A stretch of DNA of 56,677 nucleotides from an uncultured Alcaligenaceae bacterium (GTDB lineage: Bacteria > Pseudomonadota > Gammaproteobacteria > Burkholderiales > Burkholderiaceae_B), in contig CALFXX010000063.1 of NCBI GenBank assembly GCA_937952975.1, forward strand, positions 1 through 56,677, given 5' to 3'. Positions within the stretch are counted from its first letter, which is position 1; every line of letters starts with the position of its first letter. Made by a program: the position numbers and the translations under genes. Below, piece by piece: positions 1 to 7,855 of this stretch. The notes below the pieces were generated by a model. The model had not been told where the DNA came from and ran no database searches. It saw only the letters and a program-made list of their open reading frames with translations.

Positions 1-381
1 ATTGGCGATACCTACGCACAGAATCATCGCGTCTTGCTTAATTATTACAAAGCGCTTGATGAACGACAACTGCCGCTTGCAAAGGGTTTGGTCATGACGC
101 GCGATGATGCAATTCGACGCGCGGCGATTCATTCTTTGCTATGCCAGTCGACACTCGACATACCACGCTTTGAACGCGTCTGGGGCATCGACTTCGCCAC
201 CTACTTTGAGCCGGATCTTGCACAGCTGCAAAAACTTGAGCTTGATGGCTTAGTTGAGGTCACCGAAGACTCGATCGACATTACCCCGCGCGGTCGATTT
301 TTGGCACGTATCGTGGCAATGCGCTTTGATCGCCACCTGCGCGAAGCGAAATCTTTCGCAACATTTTCGAGGGTCATTTGA
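1..381 (+). CDS. hemN: Oxygen-independent coproporphyrinogen III oxidase, C-terminal part
   Basis: The reading frame is open from base 1, so only the last ~126 residues of a protein usually about 450-460 residues long are present. HemN is a radical-SAM enzyme that decarboxylates coproporphyrinogen III to protoporphyrinogen IX without oxygen in cytoplasmic heme synthesis. The visible part matches the HemN C-terminal domain: an early G-D-T-Y-A-Q-N, then DDAIRRAAI, FERVWGIDFATYF, the L-x-DGLVEV strand, ITPRGRFLARIVAM and the terminal FSRVI. The radical-SAM Cys motif lies outside the window. The Crp/Fnr-type gene 66 bases downstream fits oxygen-responsive control of heme synthesis (inference). 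Confidence 0.93.
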   Translation: MGDTYAQNHRVLLNYYKALDERQLPLAKGLVMTRDDAIRRAAIHSLLCQSTLDIPRFERVWGIDFATYFEPDLAQLQKLELDGLVEVTEDSIDITPRGRFLARIVAMRFDRHLREAKSFATFSRVI

Positions 382-447
382 TCCACTTAGTGATGATGGT
401 ACGCCCGACAACCTTGCGTGTTCGAAGCATTTTTAAGGTGAATCACG

Positions 448-1146
448 ATGACCAAACAACTTGATGTCTGCGAACTGTTGCTTCATGCACCACTTTTTAC
501 CTCGCTGAGCCGCAGTTGGTGTGAGCTTTTGGCAAAATCGGCGCAGGTTCATCGTCTTCTTAAAAATCAATTTTTATACCGACGTGGGGAAGCCGCGACG
601 GGCGTCTATCTCGTTGTAGTCGGTCAGATCAAGGTATCGATTCCTGTCCCAGGAAGTCGTCACGGCAAAGTCATAGAAATGTTTGAAGCGGGTGATTCGT
701 TTGGTGAAACACTCATGCTATTGAACCAACCGCATATCGTTGACGCTCAGGCGCTTGATGACAGTGTCGTTGTTTGGTTAGATAAGGAGGGCATCGAGCA
801 CATTCTTTCGCTTGAAGCCAAATTTGCGCTGACAATGCTCAAAAACGTTTCACGACGCTTTGAGACTCTTTTACGTGACATCGAGACTGTCAGCACACAC
901 AGCGCCAGCGAACGCGTTGCAGAGTATCTCTTGAAGCAACCAAGGCAAGGCACACAAACCCAACTCAAATTCAGTAAATGCCTAATCGCCTCGCGCTTGG
1001 GTTTGCAGGCAGAGAGTTTATCGCGCGCTCTACAACGGCTCTCACGAGAACACTTGATCTCGGTTCAAGGCTCGCATGTCGAGATTTTGAATGAGCAGGG
1101 TTTAATGAAACTGAATCGCTCTGGCCACCCCCCGTTAATGGGGTAG
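448..1146 (+). CDS. Crp/Fnr-family transcriptional regulator (Dnr/Fnr-like)
   Basis: A 232-residue cytoplasmic DNA-binding regulator. Residues ~15-120 form the cyclic-nucleotide-binding-like beta-roll with the turn GDSFGE at 82-87. A dimerisation helix follows (~125-150), then a winged helix-turn-helix (~175-215) whose recognition helix reads QAESLSRAL, the E-x-x-S-R pattern of the Fnr/Dnr branch. The N-terminal cysteine cluster that holds the Fe-S centre in true Fnr is absent: Cys 8 and Cys 25 are not in Fnr spacing. A Dnr-like or heme/NO-responsive regulator is therefore more likely than Fnr. The ATG at 448 follows an AAGGTG Shine-Dalgarno-like sequence. Its position behind hemN suggests control of anaerobic or microaerobic genes (inference). 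The last codons (PPLMG-stop) lie inside a 22-bp sequence repeated elsewhere in the window, so the C-terminal tail may have been changed by that repeat. Confidence 0.87.
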   Translation: MTKQLDVCELLLHAPLFTSLSRSWCELLAKSAQVHRLLKNQFLYRRGEAATGVYLVVVGQIKVSIPVPGSRHGKVIEMFEAGDSFGETLMLLNQPHIVDAQALDDSVVVWLDKEGIEHILSLEAKFALTMLKNVSRRFETLLRDIETVSTHSASERVAEYLLKQPRQGTQTQLKFSKCLIASRLGLQAESLSRALQRLSREHLISVQGSHVEILNEQGLMKLNRSGHPPLMG

Positions 1147-1150
1147 AGCC
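1129..1150 (+). repeat. 22-bp dispersed repeat, copy A (inverted relative to copy B)
   Basis: This 22-bp stretch contains the dyad CCCC-GTTAAT-GGGG. It is the exact reverse complement of bases 42354-42375. It overlaps the last codons and stop of the Crp/Fnr gene and lies 59 bases from the tRNA-Leu gene. A 22-base exact match is not expected by chance in a window this size. It may be a small REP-like element or an attachment-site remnant. Confidence 0.75.
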
Positions 1151-1208
1151 ACGTCGTCGTACCGCGAGTGTCCGACCCCAAAGGGGATAGGACCCTACGC
1201 TTTTTATT

Positions 1209-1293
1209 TGGTGCCCCGAGCCGGAATCGAACCGGCACGCCCTGAGGCCTGAGATTTTAAGTCTCATATGTCTACCGATTTCATCATCGGGGC
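1209..1293 (-). tRNA. tRNA-Leu (anticodon UAA)
   Basis: The minus strand folds as an 85-base leucine tRNA with encoded CCA. The acceptor stem is GCCCCGA/TCGGGGC with discriminator A. The anticodon arm is TGAGA-CTTAAAA-TCTCA, giving anticodon TAA (UUA codons). A class-II variable arm follows, and the T arm is GCCGG-TTCGATT-CCGGC. There is no CDS on the same strand within 50 bases, so it may be a single transcription unit. A minus-strand reading frame across it (971-1267) is not a gene. Confidence 0.96.
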
Positions 1294-1345
1294 AATTTAG
1301 ACAGGCGCTATTGTAACGAAAGCGCCAAATCTTGTTTGAACAGGC

Positions 1346-1723
1346 CTAACCCTTGCAAGGAAACTTGATAGGCAGGTAACGAATCACCGTTGCAGCCGCC
1401 TTGTCTTTGTTGTATTGAGGGTTAGCTAGCGCCCACTGAATGAACTCGGCTAAGACCACGTCACGCGCCACCCCAGCGGCAGGCAGGCACACGGTTTTAG
1501 GCGCTTTTGGGTCAAGATTCAGTTCATACGTTTGGTAGACGCCCTCGCCAAAACCATAGCAAAAGGTTTGCGCTTCGAGGTCGGTGCGGCTTTGGCATAG
1601 GGCTACCATCGCCTCGGTTGAGACATCGGCGCGCGGCAAATTTTGCGCCGAAGTGCTCTGCGCCAACGCCGCTGACAACGGCAACAAGGCAATAGCGGCG
1701 GTAACTAGTATTTTTTGGATCAT
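1346..1723 (-). CDS. Secreted Rap1a/Tai-family protein
   Basis: A 125-residue protein with a clear Sec signal peptide (about residues 1-21, ending SAALA-Q), predicted to act in the periplasm. The mature part has the Rap1a/Tai-like pattern: LCQSR near 43-47, FCYGFGEGVYQ near 54-64, KTVCLPAAGV near 76-85, then EFIQWALANP and a final FPCKG. The cysteines are likely disulfide paired. Founding members are immunity proteins against type VI secretion effectors, but many homologues, like this one, stand alone with no visible effector gene beside them. An immunity role is therefore not supported here. It is followed on the same strand by the tRNA-Leu gene. Confidence 0.72.
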   Translation of the reverse strand: MIQKILVTAAIALLPLSAALAQSTSAQNLPRADVSTEAMVALCQSRTDLEAQTFCYGFGEGVYQTYELNLDPKAPKTVCLPAAGVARDVVLAEFIQWALANPQYNKDKAAATVIRYLPIKFPCKG

Positions 1724-1849
1724 TTTCGTTCTCGATGACTAAATATTTAAATCTAGGATGAAGCTAGCTAAGTTACAGAAAGAGAAAGGCCGAGCGCTTG
1801 ATACAAACAGCGGCGTCTGGGTTTGGGACGCGGCGCCGCATATCCTTGC

Positions 1850-3079
1850 TTAGCGCCTGAACCCACCCATGTGCCCGCCGCCAAAACTACGCCCACCGCC
1901 ACCAAAGCGATCTTGATTAAAGTCGCTGCGCCCTTGACTACCCAACTGTCGCTCTTGCGAGGCCTCGCGCGAGTAGCTAGGGCTGGCGCGGTCTTGCGCC
2001 GCATCGCTGCGCGCTTGCGAATTTAAAGAGCTTGCCTGCTGCTTTTCTTGCGGAGTGGCATTGCGTTGAAACGCACTGTTGGCATTTTGACGGGCCTGGT
2101 CAGCACGCTGCTTGTCTTCTGGGCTAGCGTTATTCTTCCAATCGTTAGCGGCGTTTTGCTGGCGCGCGATGCTTTGGCGATCGATGTCGCTATGATTACC
2201 CACGCCATATCGATTATTCAGTGCCGAGTTGCCATAGGGGATCCCATCGCGATGCGCGACGTTGTGCGCCCAAGTACTGTCAGCACCGACATGATTTGCC
2301 GCCTGATTGGCCAAGGAGTTGTAGCGGCCATTAAAGTTATTAAAGTTCGTGTTGTTGATCGTGATCGAACCGCTGCCCCAGTGAGGCTGCGCCCAAAGGG
2401 ATGCGCCAACCGCCATGCCCACGCCAAAGGCCATGAAGCCCCAGGCTGGGTTATAGACCGGATACGGTGGATAGGCAGGGTAGCCCCAAGCACCGTACAC
2501 CATCATCGGATTGTAGGTGGGCACATAGATCACCTGAGGATTGGCCGGCACGATAATAATGTTGGCTTGATTGTCGGTTGACACCGTCAATTGCTGCGTC
2601 GTTTGCAAATTGCCGGCCTGCTTGGCCTTCAAGCGCAACGCTTGCACGGCCTGCATCAAATCTTTAGGTTGTGCCAAGTAGGCGTCGCCTAACTTTTGCG
2701 TCCAGTCTAATTTGTTACCCAACATGTTCAACGCATCAGGAAACGTCACCAGCGACTTCACGCTGTTATCCCAGGTTTGGGGCTTTAACGCGTCTTGCAA
2801 CGCAGTGCTCGACATGTGGTTATTGCTGCGCAGCCAGTTGGCAGCCTCTGCGACCTCAAGCGGATAGGTAGCCGCCATCAACATTTGCGACAACAACGAA
2901 TCGGGGTACAGCGCAATCGGCGACACCAAAGACTGCAACTCAGGCATCGACATATTGCCGGTTTGCTGAGTTGTTTGCGCGTAAGCGGGTGCCGTAAACG
3001 CAACACCCACAACTTGACCGCCTGTGGCCAAGGTGAGCGCAAGGGCTGCCGCAGCGGCCGAAAGGGTAAATGTACGCAT
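1850..3079 (-). CDS. DUF3300 family secreted protein
   Basis: From the ATG at 3079 the protein has 409 residues. A longer frame to 3217 exists, but 3079 gives a good signal peptide (about residues 1-34, ending APAYA-Q) behind a plausible ribosome site (AGGGAT). Residues ~45-230 match the DUF3300 region: SPIALYPDSLLSQML, YPLEVAEAANWL, then a Pro/Tyr-rich segment and IYVPTYNPMMVYG. The C-terminal half is rich in Gln, Asn, Ser and Arg and ends in glycine repeats (FGGGGRSFGGGHMGGF), so it is probably disordered. The family is exported and has no established function. A 177-residue opposite-strand frame (2048-2581) is a shadow of this low-complexity gene. Confidence 0.82.
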   Translation of the reverse strand: MRTFTLSAAAAALALTLATGGQVVGVAFTAPAYAQTTQQTGNMSMPELQSLVSPIALYPDSLLSQMLMAATYPLEVAEAANWLRSNNHMSSTALQDALKPQTWDNSVKSLVTFPDALNMLGNKLDWTQKLGDAYLAQPKDLMQAVQALRLKAKQAGNLQTTQQLTVSTDNQANIIIVPANPQVIYVPTYNPMMVYGAWGYPAYPPYPVYNPAWGFMAFGVGMAVGASLWAQPHWGSGSITINNTNFNNFNGRYNSLANQAANHVGADSTWAHNVAHRDGIPYGNSALNNRYGVGNHSDIDRQSIARQQNAANDWKNNASPEDKQRADQARQNANSAFQRNATPQEKQQASSLNSQARSDAAQDRASPSYSREASQERQLGSQGRSDFNQDRFGGGGRSFGGGHMGGFRR

Positions 3080-3144
3080 GTTGATCCCTGTATGAAAACG
3101 ATACTTGTAAGCTAATTGGCTCAGTATAAAGGGTGCTGATGACG

Positions 3145-4206
3145 TTAGGGCTTCAGCGCTTTGACCGCCTCGTAAATCTTGCCAAATACGGCATCGGCAT
3201 GCGCAGAATTCAACCAACGAATAATCACCACCATATCCAACTCAGGTTCAATCCAGGTAAACGAGCTGCCGGCCCCCACTGCAAAATAGCTTGACTCAGG
3301 CAAACTTGGAAACACCTTGCGCTGGTCGTTGAGCCACACCAAATAGCCATAAAACGGTGCAATGGCGCAGGGTGTGCGCATACGCTTGATCCACTCGGCT
3401 GACAACACGCGCTTGCCTTGCGCCATGCCGTTATCCAGCAGCATCTGGCCCACTAAGGCCTGGTCTTCGCTACTAATCGACATCCCGCCACCCCAGTGGG
3501 TACCGCCCGGTACCGATTGCACGCGCTTGCCGGCAATTTCAACCCAAGCATCGTCGTAACCAACCCAGTTCCAGGTATCTGAAGCCCCGACAGGCTGCAT
3601 GATCGCTTCGCGAAACACCTCAGGTAAAGGACGCTGAAACAAGTGCAATAAAGCAAGCGACAGCTGATTGATCCGAACGTCGTTGTATTCCCAATAGGTG
3701 CCGGCCGGCTGCAACGGGCGAGCATCGCCCTTCTTACCATCGGGTGCGGCGGCAAACGTCACAGCGCGGTAACGATCAACCTGGTCAGGCAAGCCAAACA
3801 GCGTGCCTTCCCATTCACCGGTCTGTTGCAGCATCTGTTCCCAAGTGATCAGTGCGTTATTACCCGCATCAAAACCGATCCCTTGCAAGGTTTGACCAAC
3901 CGGGGCGTTGACATCTTGAATCAGACCGCGATCAAACGCCACACCCGCCAGCAACGCCAGATAGGTTTTGGCAACGCTAAACGTCAGATCCGCGCGCTTG
4001 GGTTCACCCCACGAAGCCAAAGTTTTACCTTTCAGCAGGATCGTGCCTGATTCAGGGCCGCGATCGTGCACGGGGCCGCGTAGGCGGTTGTAGGGCACGG
4101 GATCTGGGTGATGCACGCCCCAATTGGGCGAGGTGCAGTCGCGACTCCAGGGGCTCTCGTGTTCAATGGCAAATTGAATCGCCTGTTCAAGTGTCGGATT
4201 CTGCAT
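3145..4206 (-). CDS. Serine hydrolase of the beta-lactamase (class C) superfamily
   Basis: Start taken at the ATG at 4206 (MQNPTLEQ), preceded by AAAGGTG at good spacing, giving 353 residues; the frame itself opens at 4254. The S-x-x-K nucleophile motif is SVAK (about residues 77-80), the second motif is YND (about 174-176), and a late HWGGG stands near the third motif position. No signal peptide is seen, so it is probably cytoplasmic. Family members hydrolyse esters, D-peptides or beta-lactams; substrate cannot be told from sequence. It is divergent from the peptide importer that starts at 4468, with about 260 bases between the two starts. A peptidase role on imported peptides is possible but is only an inference from context. 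Confidence 0.85.
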   Translation of the reverse strand: MQNPTLEQAIQFAIEHESPWSRDCTSPNWGVHHPDPVPYNRLRGPVHDRGPESGTILLKGKTLASWGEPKRADLTFSVAKTYLALLAGVAFDRGLIQDVNAPVGQTLQGIGFDAGNNALITWEQMLQQTGEWEGTLFGLPDQVDRYRAVTFAAAPDGKKGDARPLQPAGTYWEYNDVRINQLSLALLHLFQRPLPEVFREAIMQPVGASDTWNWVGYDDAWVEIAGKRVQSVPGGTHWGGGMSISSEDQALVGQMLLDNGMAQGKRVLSAEWIKRMRTPCAIAPFYGYLVWLNDQRKVFPSLPESSYFAVGAGSSFTWIEPELDMVVIIRWLNSAHADAVFGKIYEAVKALKP

Positions 4207-4312
4207 GAAAGCACCTTTGTTTGAAAAAATAAGCCAGGTAGGGGTTCGCACCAAGGTTGTTCGTTCACGCTGGCGCTCTAGCTAGTGTTATAACAAACTT
4301 CGCTCAATCATC

Positions 4313-4339
4313 TAGCATGCAATCCTTTTTGGCATGCTA
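4313..4339. promoter_or_regulatory. 8-bp inverted repeat between serine hydrolase and peptide importer
   Basis: Perfect arms TAGCATGC (4313-4320) and GCATGCTA (4332-4339) are separated by 11 bases in the divergent intergenic region. They lie 129 bases before the importer start at 4468. The geometry suits a dimeric repressor operator or a 5'-leader hairpin. No regulator gene is adjacent, so its ligand is unknown. Confidence 0.4.
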
Positions 4340-4467
4340 TTTGCTAACAGGTCAGACAGAACTAAGGGCGCTGTGAGCCCTACCGTTTGGCAGTTTTTTG
4401 CACTTTCTCGCAATTTCTTCAATACTTGCGATTACGACGAAATATGACGAGCACTCTAAGGAACAAC

Positions 4468-6042
4468 ATGACAGCTTTAGCCCAACTCTGCCCTTTACCA
4501 CCTCAACGCGTCACAGCACGCAGCAGATTCGTTCCGCTCGCCTGGGTAGCCTGTGCCCTGAGCGCGTTTTTATGCCTGAGCACCCCAAGCTTTGCCAACA
4601 AAGCCAACGACACCCTCGGGATGGCTTACGACCAAGCCCCTGAAAATATTGACCCGTACTTCAATAACGTCAGAATTGGTGTAATCATCGCCGCCAATGT
4701 CTGGGACACCTTGGTCTATCGCGACCCCATCACCAACGAGTACACAGGGCAACTTGCCAAAAGCTGGAAGCAAATCGATCCACGCACACTCGAATTCGAC
4801 TTACGCGAAGGGATTAAGTTTCACAATGGTGAAGACTTTGACGCCGATTCGGTTGTATTCACCCTGAACTACGTGGCAGATCCAGCAAACAAAGCCACAA
4901 CCCAAGCGAACGTGCGTTGGATCGAAAAGGTTGAAAAAATCGATCAGTTCAAAGTACGCATCATCAGTAAAGAGCCCTTTCCGGCGGCCATCGATTATCT
5001 GGCCACCACCTTAGCCATTCATCCCGCAAAATATTACAAAGAGGTTGGCCCGACGGGCATGAACGCCAAGCCGGTTGGCTCAGGCCCTTACAAGATTATT
5101 GAATATCTACCCGGCAAATCGGTCACGCTCGAGCGCAACGCGAATTACTTTAAAGACTCGCCTAAGACCGCCGGCAAAATCGGCAAGGTGAAGATTCGTT
5201 TTATCCCTGATCGCCAAACCCAAATGGCTGAAGTCATGGCAGGCGGCGAAGATCTGATTATGCATGTGCCCAAAGACCAGGCTGAAAAACTCAAAGGCAT
5301 GCCGCACTTACAAGTGTTAAGCGGCAACACGATGCGCATTGCATTTTTACAGATGAACAGCCGCGAAGGCACGCCGGCCCCCGAGCTTGCAGATGTTCGG
5401 GTGCGTAAAGCGATTGCTCATGCGATTGACCGTGAGGCCATCCTAAAAAACATTGTGGGCGGCGGCGAGCTCATCAACACCATTTGTACGCCCTCACAAG
5501 TTGGCTGCAGTAGCGACGGTGCAATGGTTTACAAGTACGACCCCGCGTTATCGAAAAAACTTTTAGCTGAGGCAGGTTATGCAAACGGCTTTAGTCTTGA
5601 CATCTTTTCGTACAGAGAGCGCCAACAGACCGAAGCCATGATCAACTACCTGCAGGCCGTTGGTATTAAAGCCAAACTCGGTTTTATGCAGTACGCCGCG
5701 ATGCGAGATTTGGCGCGGGCAAACAAAACCGCACTCACGCATCAAACCTGGGGGTCGAATTTAGTCAATGACGTTTCAGCCTCAACGCCCGTGTATTTTG
5801 GCGGCGGCAGTGACGACGTCAGTCGCGACCCTGAAGTGATTGCGCTGCTTAACAAGGGCGACAACACGATCGACCCAGAAGAGCGCAAAAAAGTTTACAA
5901 CCAAGCTCTCGTGATCATCGCTGAAAAGGCGTACGCGCTACCGCTATGGTCAGTTCCTGTCTATTACGTTGCGAATAAAGACGTCAATTTCAAGCCGTAT
6001 CACGATGAGCTTGTACGCTTTTGGGACATGAGCTGGAAGTGA
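4468..6042 (+). CDS. Dipeptide/oligopeptide ABC transporter substrate-binding protein
   Basis: Start chosen at ATG 4468 because AAGGA lies five bases upstream; earlier in-frame ATGs at 4387 and 4444 have no such site. The 524-residue product has a long signal peptide (cleavage near residue 43, STPSFA-N) and is periplasmic. The mature protein is a family 5 solute-binding protein: YDQAPENIDPYFNN, then WKQIDPRTLEFDLREGIKFHNGEDF, GSGPYKIIEYLPG, and VRKAIAHAIDREAI. It lacks a lipobox. It is the first gene of a five-gene operon with two permeases and two ATPases. Substrates are peptides or related compounds (glutathione, nickel complexes and others are possible for the family). Confidence 0.92.
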   Translation: MTALAQLCPLPPQRVTARSRFVPLAWVACALSAFLCLSTPSFANKANDTLGMAYDQAPENIDPYFNNVRIGVIIAANVWDTLVYRDPITNEYTGQLAKSWKQIDPRTLEFDLREGIKFHNGEDFDADSVVFTLNYVADPANKATTQANVRWIEKVEKIDQFKVRIISKEPFPAAIDYLATTLAIHPAKYYKEVGPTGMNAKPVGSGPYKIIEYLPGKSVTLERNANYFKDSPKTAGKIGKVKIRFIPDRQTQMAEVMAGGEDLIMHVPKDQAEKLKGMPHLQVLSGNTMRIAFLQMNSREGTPAPELADVRVRKAIAHAIDREAILKNIVGGGELINTICTPSQVGCSSDGAMVYKYDPALSKKLLAEAGYANGFSLDIFSYRERQQTEAMINYLQAVGIKAKLGFMQYAAMRDLARANKTALTHQTWGSNLVNDVSASTPVYFGGGSDDVSRDPEVIALLNKGDNTIDPEERKKVYNQALVIIAEKAYALPLWSVPVYYVANKDVNFKPYHDELVRFWDMSWK

Positions 6043-6956
6043 TCGCCTATTTAATCAAGCGTCTTGGCCTGGCGGTACTGGTAGCACTCACTGTATCGGT
6101 CATCGCCTATATGTTGCTGTATCTATCGGGCGACCCGGCGCTCGCCATCGCAGGTGAGGGTGCACGACAAGCGGATATTGATCTGATCCGCAAAACCTAT
6201 GGTTTTGATCGGCCCCTGATCGTGCAATATGGCGATTGGCTACTGAAATTGCTCAAGGGTGATTTCGGCATCTCGATGTACTTTAAAACAGATGTTGCAC
6301 CTCTCATTTTTAGCAAACTCGAAACCACACTGCTATTGGCCGTCTACGCGTTAGGCGTTGCCTTAGTGATTTCAGTACCGCTGGGGGTGTTAGCCGCGAT
6401 TTACAAAAATAGTTGGATTGATCGCTTGTGCCTCGCGGTAGCAGTCGTGGGGCAAGCCATGCCAAATTTTTTCTTCGCACTGATTCTGATCATGCTGTTT
6501 TCAATATCATGGCGCCTGCTCCCTGTCTCGGGCAGTGGCACTTGGCAACACTTTGTGATGCCAGCCATTACCTTAGGCTATTACGCAGCTCCTGCCTTTA
6601 TGCGTTTGATTCGTGCTGGCATGATCGAGGTGCTGGGTGCCGATTACATAAGAACCGCGCGCGCCAAAGGTTTACCCACAACGACCGTCATCTTTAAACA
6701 CGCCTTGCGCAATGCGATCGTGCCTGTTGTGGCACTGGCTGCCGTGCAGTTGGGATTTTTGCTTGGTGGCTCGATTGTCATTGAAACCATTTTTGCTCTC
6801 GACGGTTTGGGCTATCTAGCCTATCAAAGCATTACGTTCAAAGATTACCCGGTCACGCAGATTATTGTATTGTTGCTGTCCGTGATTTATATCTTACTCA
6901 CGTTGGCCTCTGATCTCGCCAACGCCTGGCTTGATCCGCGGATTCGGGTGGCCTGA
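6039..6956 (+). CDS. Peptide ABC transporter permease, DppB type
   Basis: The start is taken at GTG 6039, overlapping the stop of the preceding gene (GTGA), which gives the usual N-terminus MIAYLIKRLGLAVL. A TTG at 6021 is also in frame. About 305 residues with six hydrophobic segments form an inner-membrane permease. The ATPase-contacting EAA loop is near residues 200-225 (GADYIRTARAKGLP). The extracytoplasmic N-terminal region carries the family pattern YGFDRPLIVQYGDWL. The overlap with the binding-protein gene indicates translational coupling. It pairs with the DppC-type permease at 7025. Confidence 0.92.
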   Translation: MIAYLIKRLGLAVLVALTVSVIAYMLLYLSGDPALAIAGEGARQADIDLIRKTYGFDRPLIVQYGDWLLKLLKGDFGISMYFKTDVAPLIFSKLETTLLLAVYALGVALVISVPLGVLAAIYKNSWIDRLCLAVAVVGQAMPNFFFALILIMLFSISWRLLPVSGSGTWQHFVMPAITLGYYAAPAFMRLIRAGMIEVLGADYIRTARAKGLPTTTVIFKHALRNAIVPVVALAAVQLGFLLGGSIVIETIFALDGLGYLAYQSITFKDYPVTQIIVLLLSVIYILLTLASDLANAWLDPRIRVA

Positions 6957-7024
6957 GATGCGATACAAACAGACCCCTTTGACAGCCAACGTTTGCAGCG
7001 CCGCACCGCCTAAAGTGGCTTGAT

Positions 7025-7852
7025 ATGAAAAATAACAAAGCACTTTACGTTGGTTGTGGATTACTGCTGGTGATTCTTTGCATGGCCTTGTTTGCACCGT
7101 GGCTGTCGCCACACGATCCCTATTTTCAAGATCTCACCTATCGCACGGTGCCACCAATTTGGTACGAGCAAGGTACCTGGCTGCATCCGCTTGGCACCGA
7201 TCAACTTGGTCGTGATTACTTATCGCGCCTGTTTTACGGTGCGCGCATCTCACTGCTGATCGGGGCAAGCGTTGCGCTCATCTCGGGTTTGATTGGCTGC
7301 ACGATGGGGATGCTCGCTGGTTATTTTGGCGGCCGCATTGATATGGTCGTATCGTTTTTTGTCACCACACGACTGTCGATGCCTGTCATTTTGGTGGCAC
7401 TCGCGACGGTCGCCTTAGTGGGTGGTTCGCTGTGGGTCGTGATCATGGTGCTCGGCCTGCTGAAGTGGGATCGCTTTGCTGTTGTCATGCGCAGTGCGAC
7501 CCAACAGGTTCGCGCGATGGAATACGTTGCTGCAGCTCAATCTGCGGGTGCCTCAACCTTACGCATTTTATTAACCGAAGTGCTTCCTAACGTGATGCCC
7601 CACCTGATTGTGATTGCAACGCTCGAGGCTGCGAGCGCCATCCTGCTTGAAGCGGCTCTGTCCTTTTTAGGTCTAGGTGTGCAACCACCTTTGCCCTCGT
7701 GGGGCTTGATGATTTCTGAAGCTAAGTCCTACATGTTCTTTTCGTTTTGGCTCATCGCCATTCCAGGCTCTGCGCTTGCTGTGTTGATCTTTGCGATCAA
7801 TCTTGCTGGTGATGGCCTGCATCAATGGCTCACGCCGCACGAGAGAGGCTAG
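7025..7852 (+). CDS. Peptide ABC transporter permease, DppC type
   Basis: A 275-residue inner-membrane permease. The N-terminal transmembrane helix is followed by the periplasmic stretch WLSPHDP and the conserved HPLGTDQLGRDYLSRLFYG. The EAA loop is near residues 168-195 (AAQSAGASTLRILLTEVLP), and the C-terminal part has SFLGLGVQPPLPSWG. The 68 bases after the DppB-type stop contain a 21-codon frame (6958-7023) ending two bases before this ATG. That could be a coupling mini-cistron or chance. The gene stops three bases before the next ATG. Confidence 0.92.
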   Translation: MKNNKALYVGCGLLLVILCMALFAPWLSPHDPYFQDLTYRTVPPIWYEQGTWLHPLGTDQLGRDYLSRLFYGARISLLIGASVALISGLIGCTMGMLAGYFGGRIDMVVSFFVTTRLSMPVILVALATVALVGGSLWVVIMVLGLLKWDRFAVVMRSATQQVRAMEYVAAAQSAGASTLRILLTEVLPNVMPHLIVIATLEAASAILLEAALSFLGLGVQPPLPSWGLMISEAKSYMFFSFWLIAIPGSALAVLIFAINLAGDGLHQWLTPHERG

Positions 7853-7855
7853 GCG

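Noticed and set aside
971..1267. 98-residue minus-strand frame overlapping the Crp/Fnr gene and tRNA-Leu
   Set aside because: It crosses a tRNA and an established CDS and shows no domain pattern.
1346..1723. Rap1a/Tai-like gene as type VI immunity
   Set aside because: No effector or type VI secretion genes are nearby; single family members without effectors are common.
2048..2581. 177-residue plus-strand frame inside the DUF3300 gene
   Set aside because: It is antisense to a low-complexity coding region with conserved protein pattern; no start signal or domain was seen.
6021..6038. TTG start for the DppB-type permease
   Set aside because: GTG at 6039 gives the normal N-terminus and a GTGA overlap with the preceding stop; TTG remains possible but less likely.
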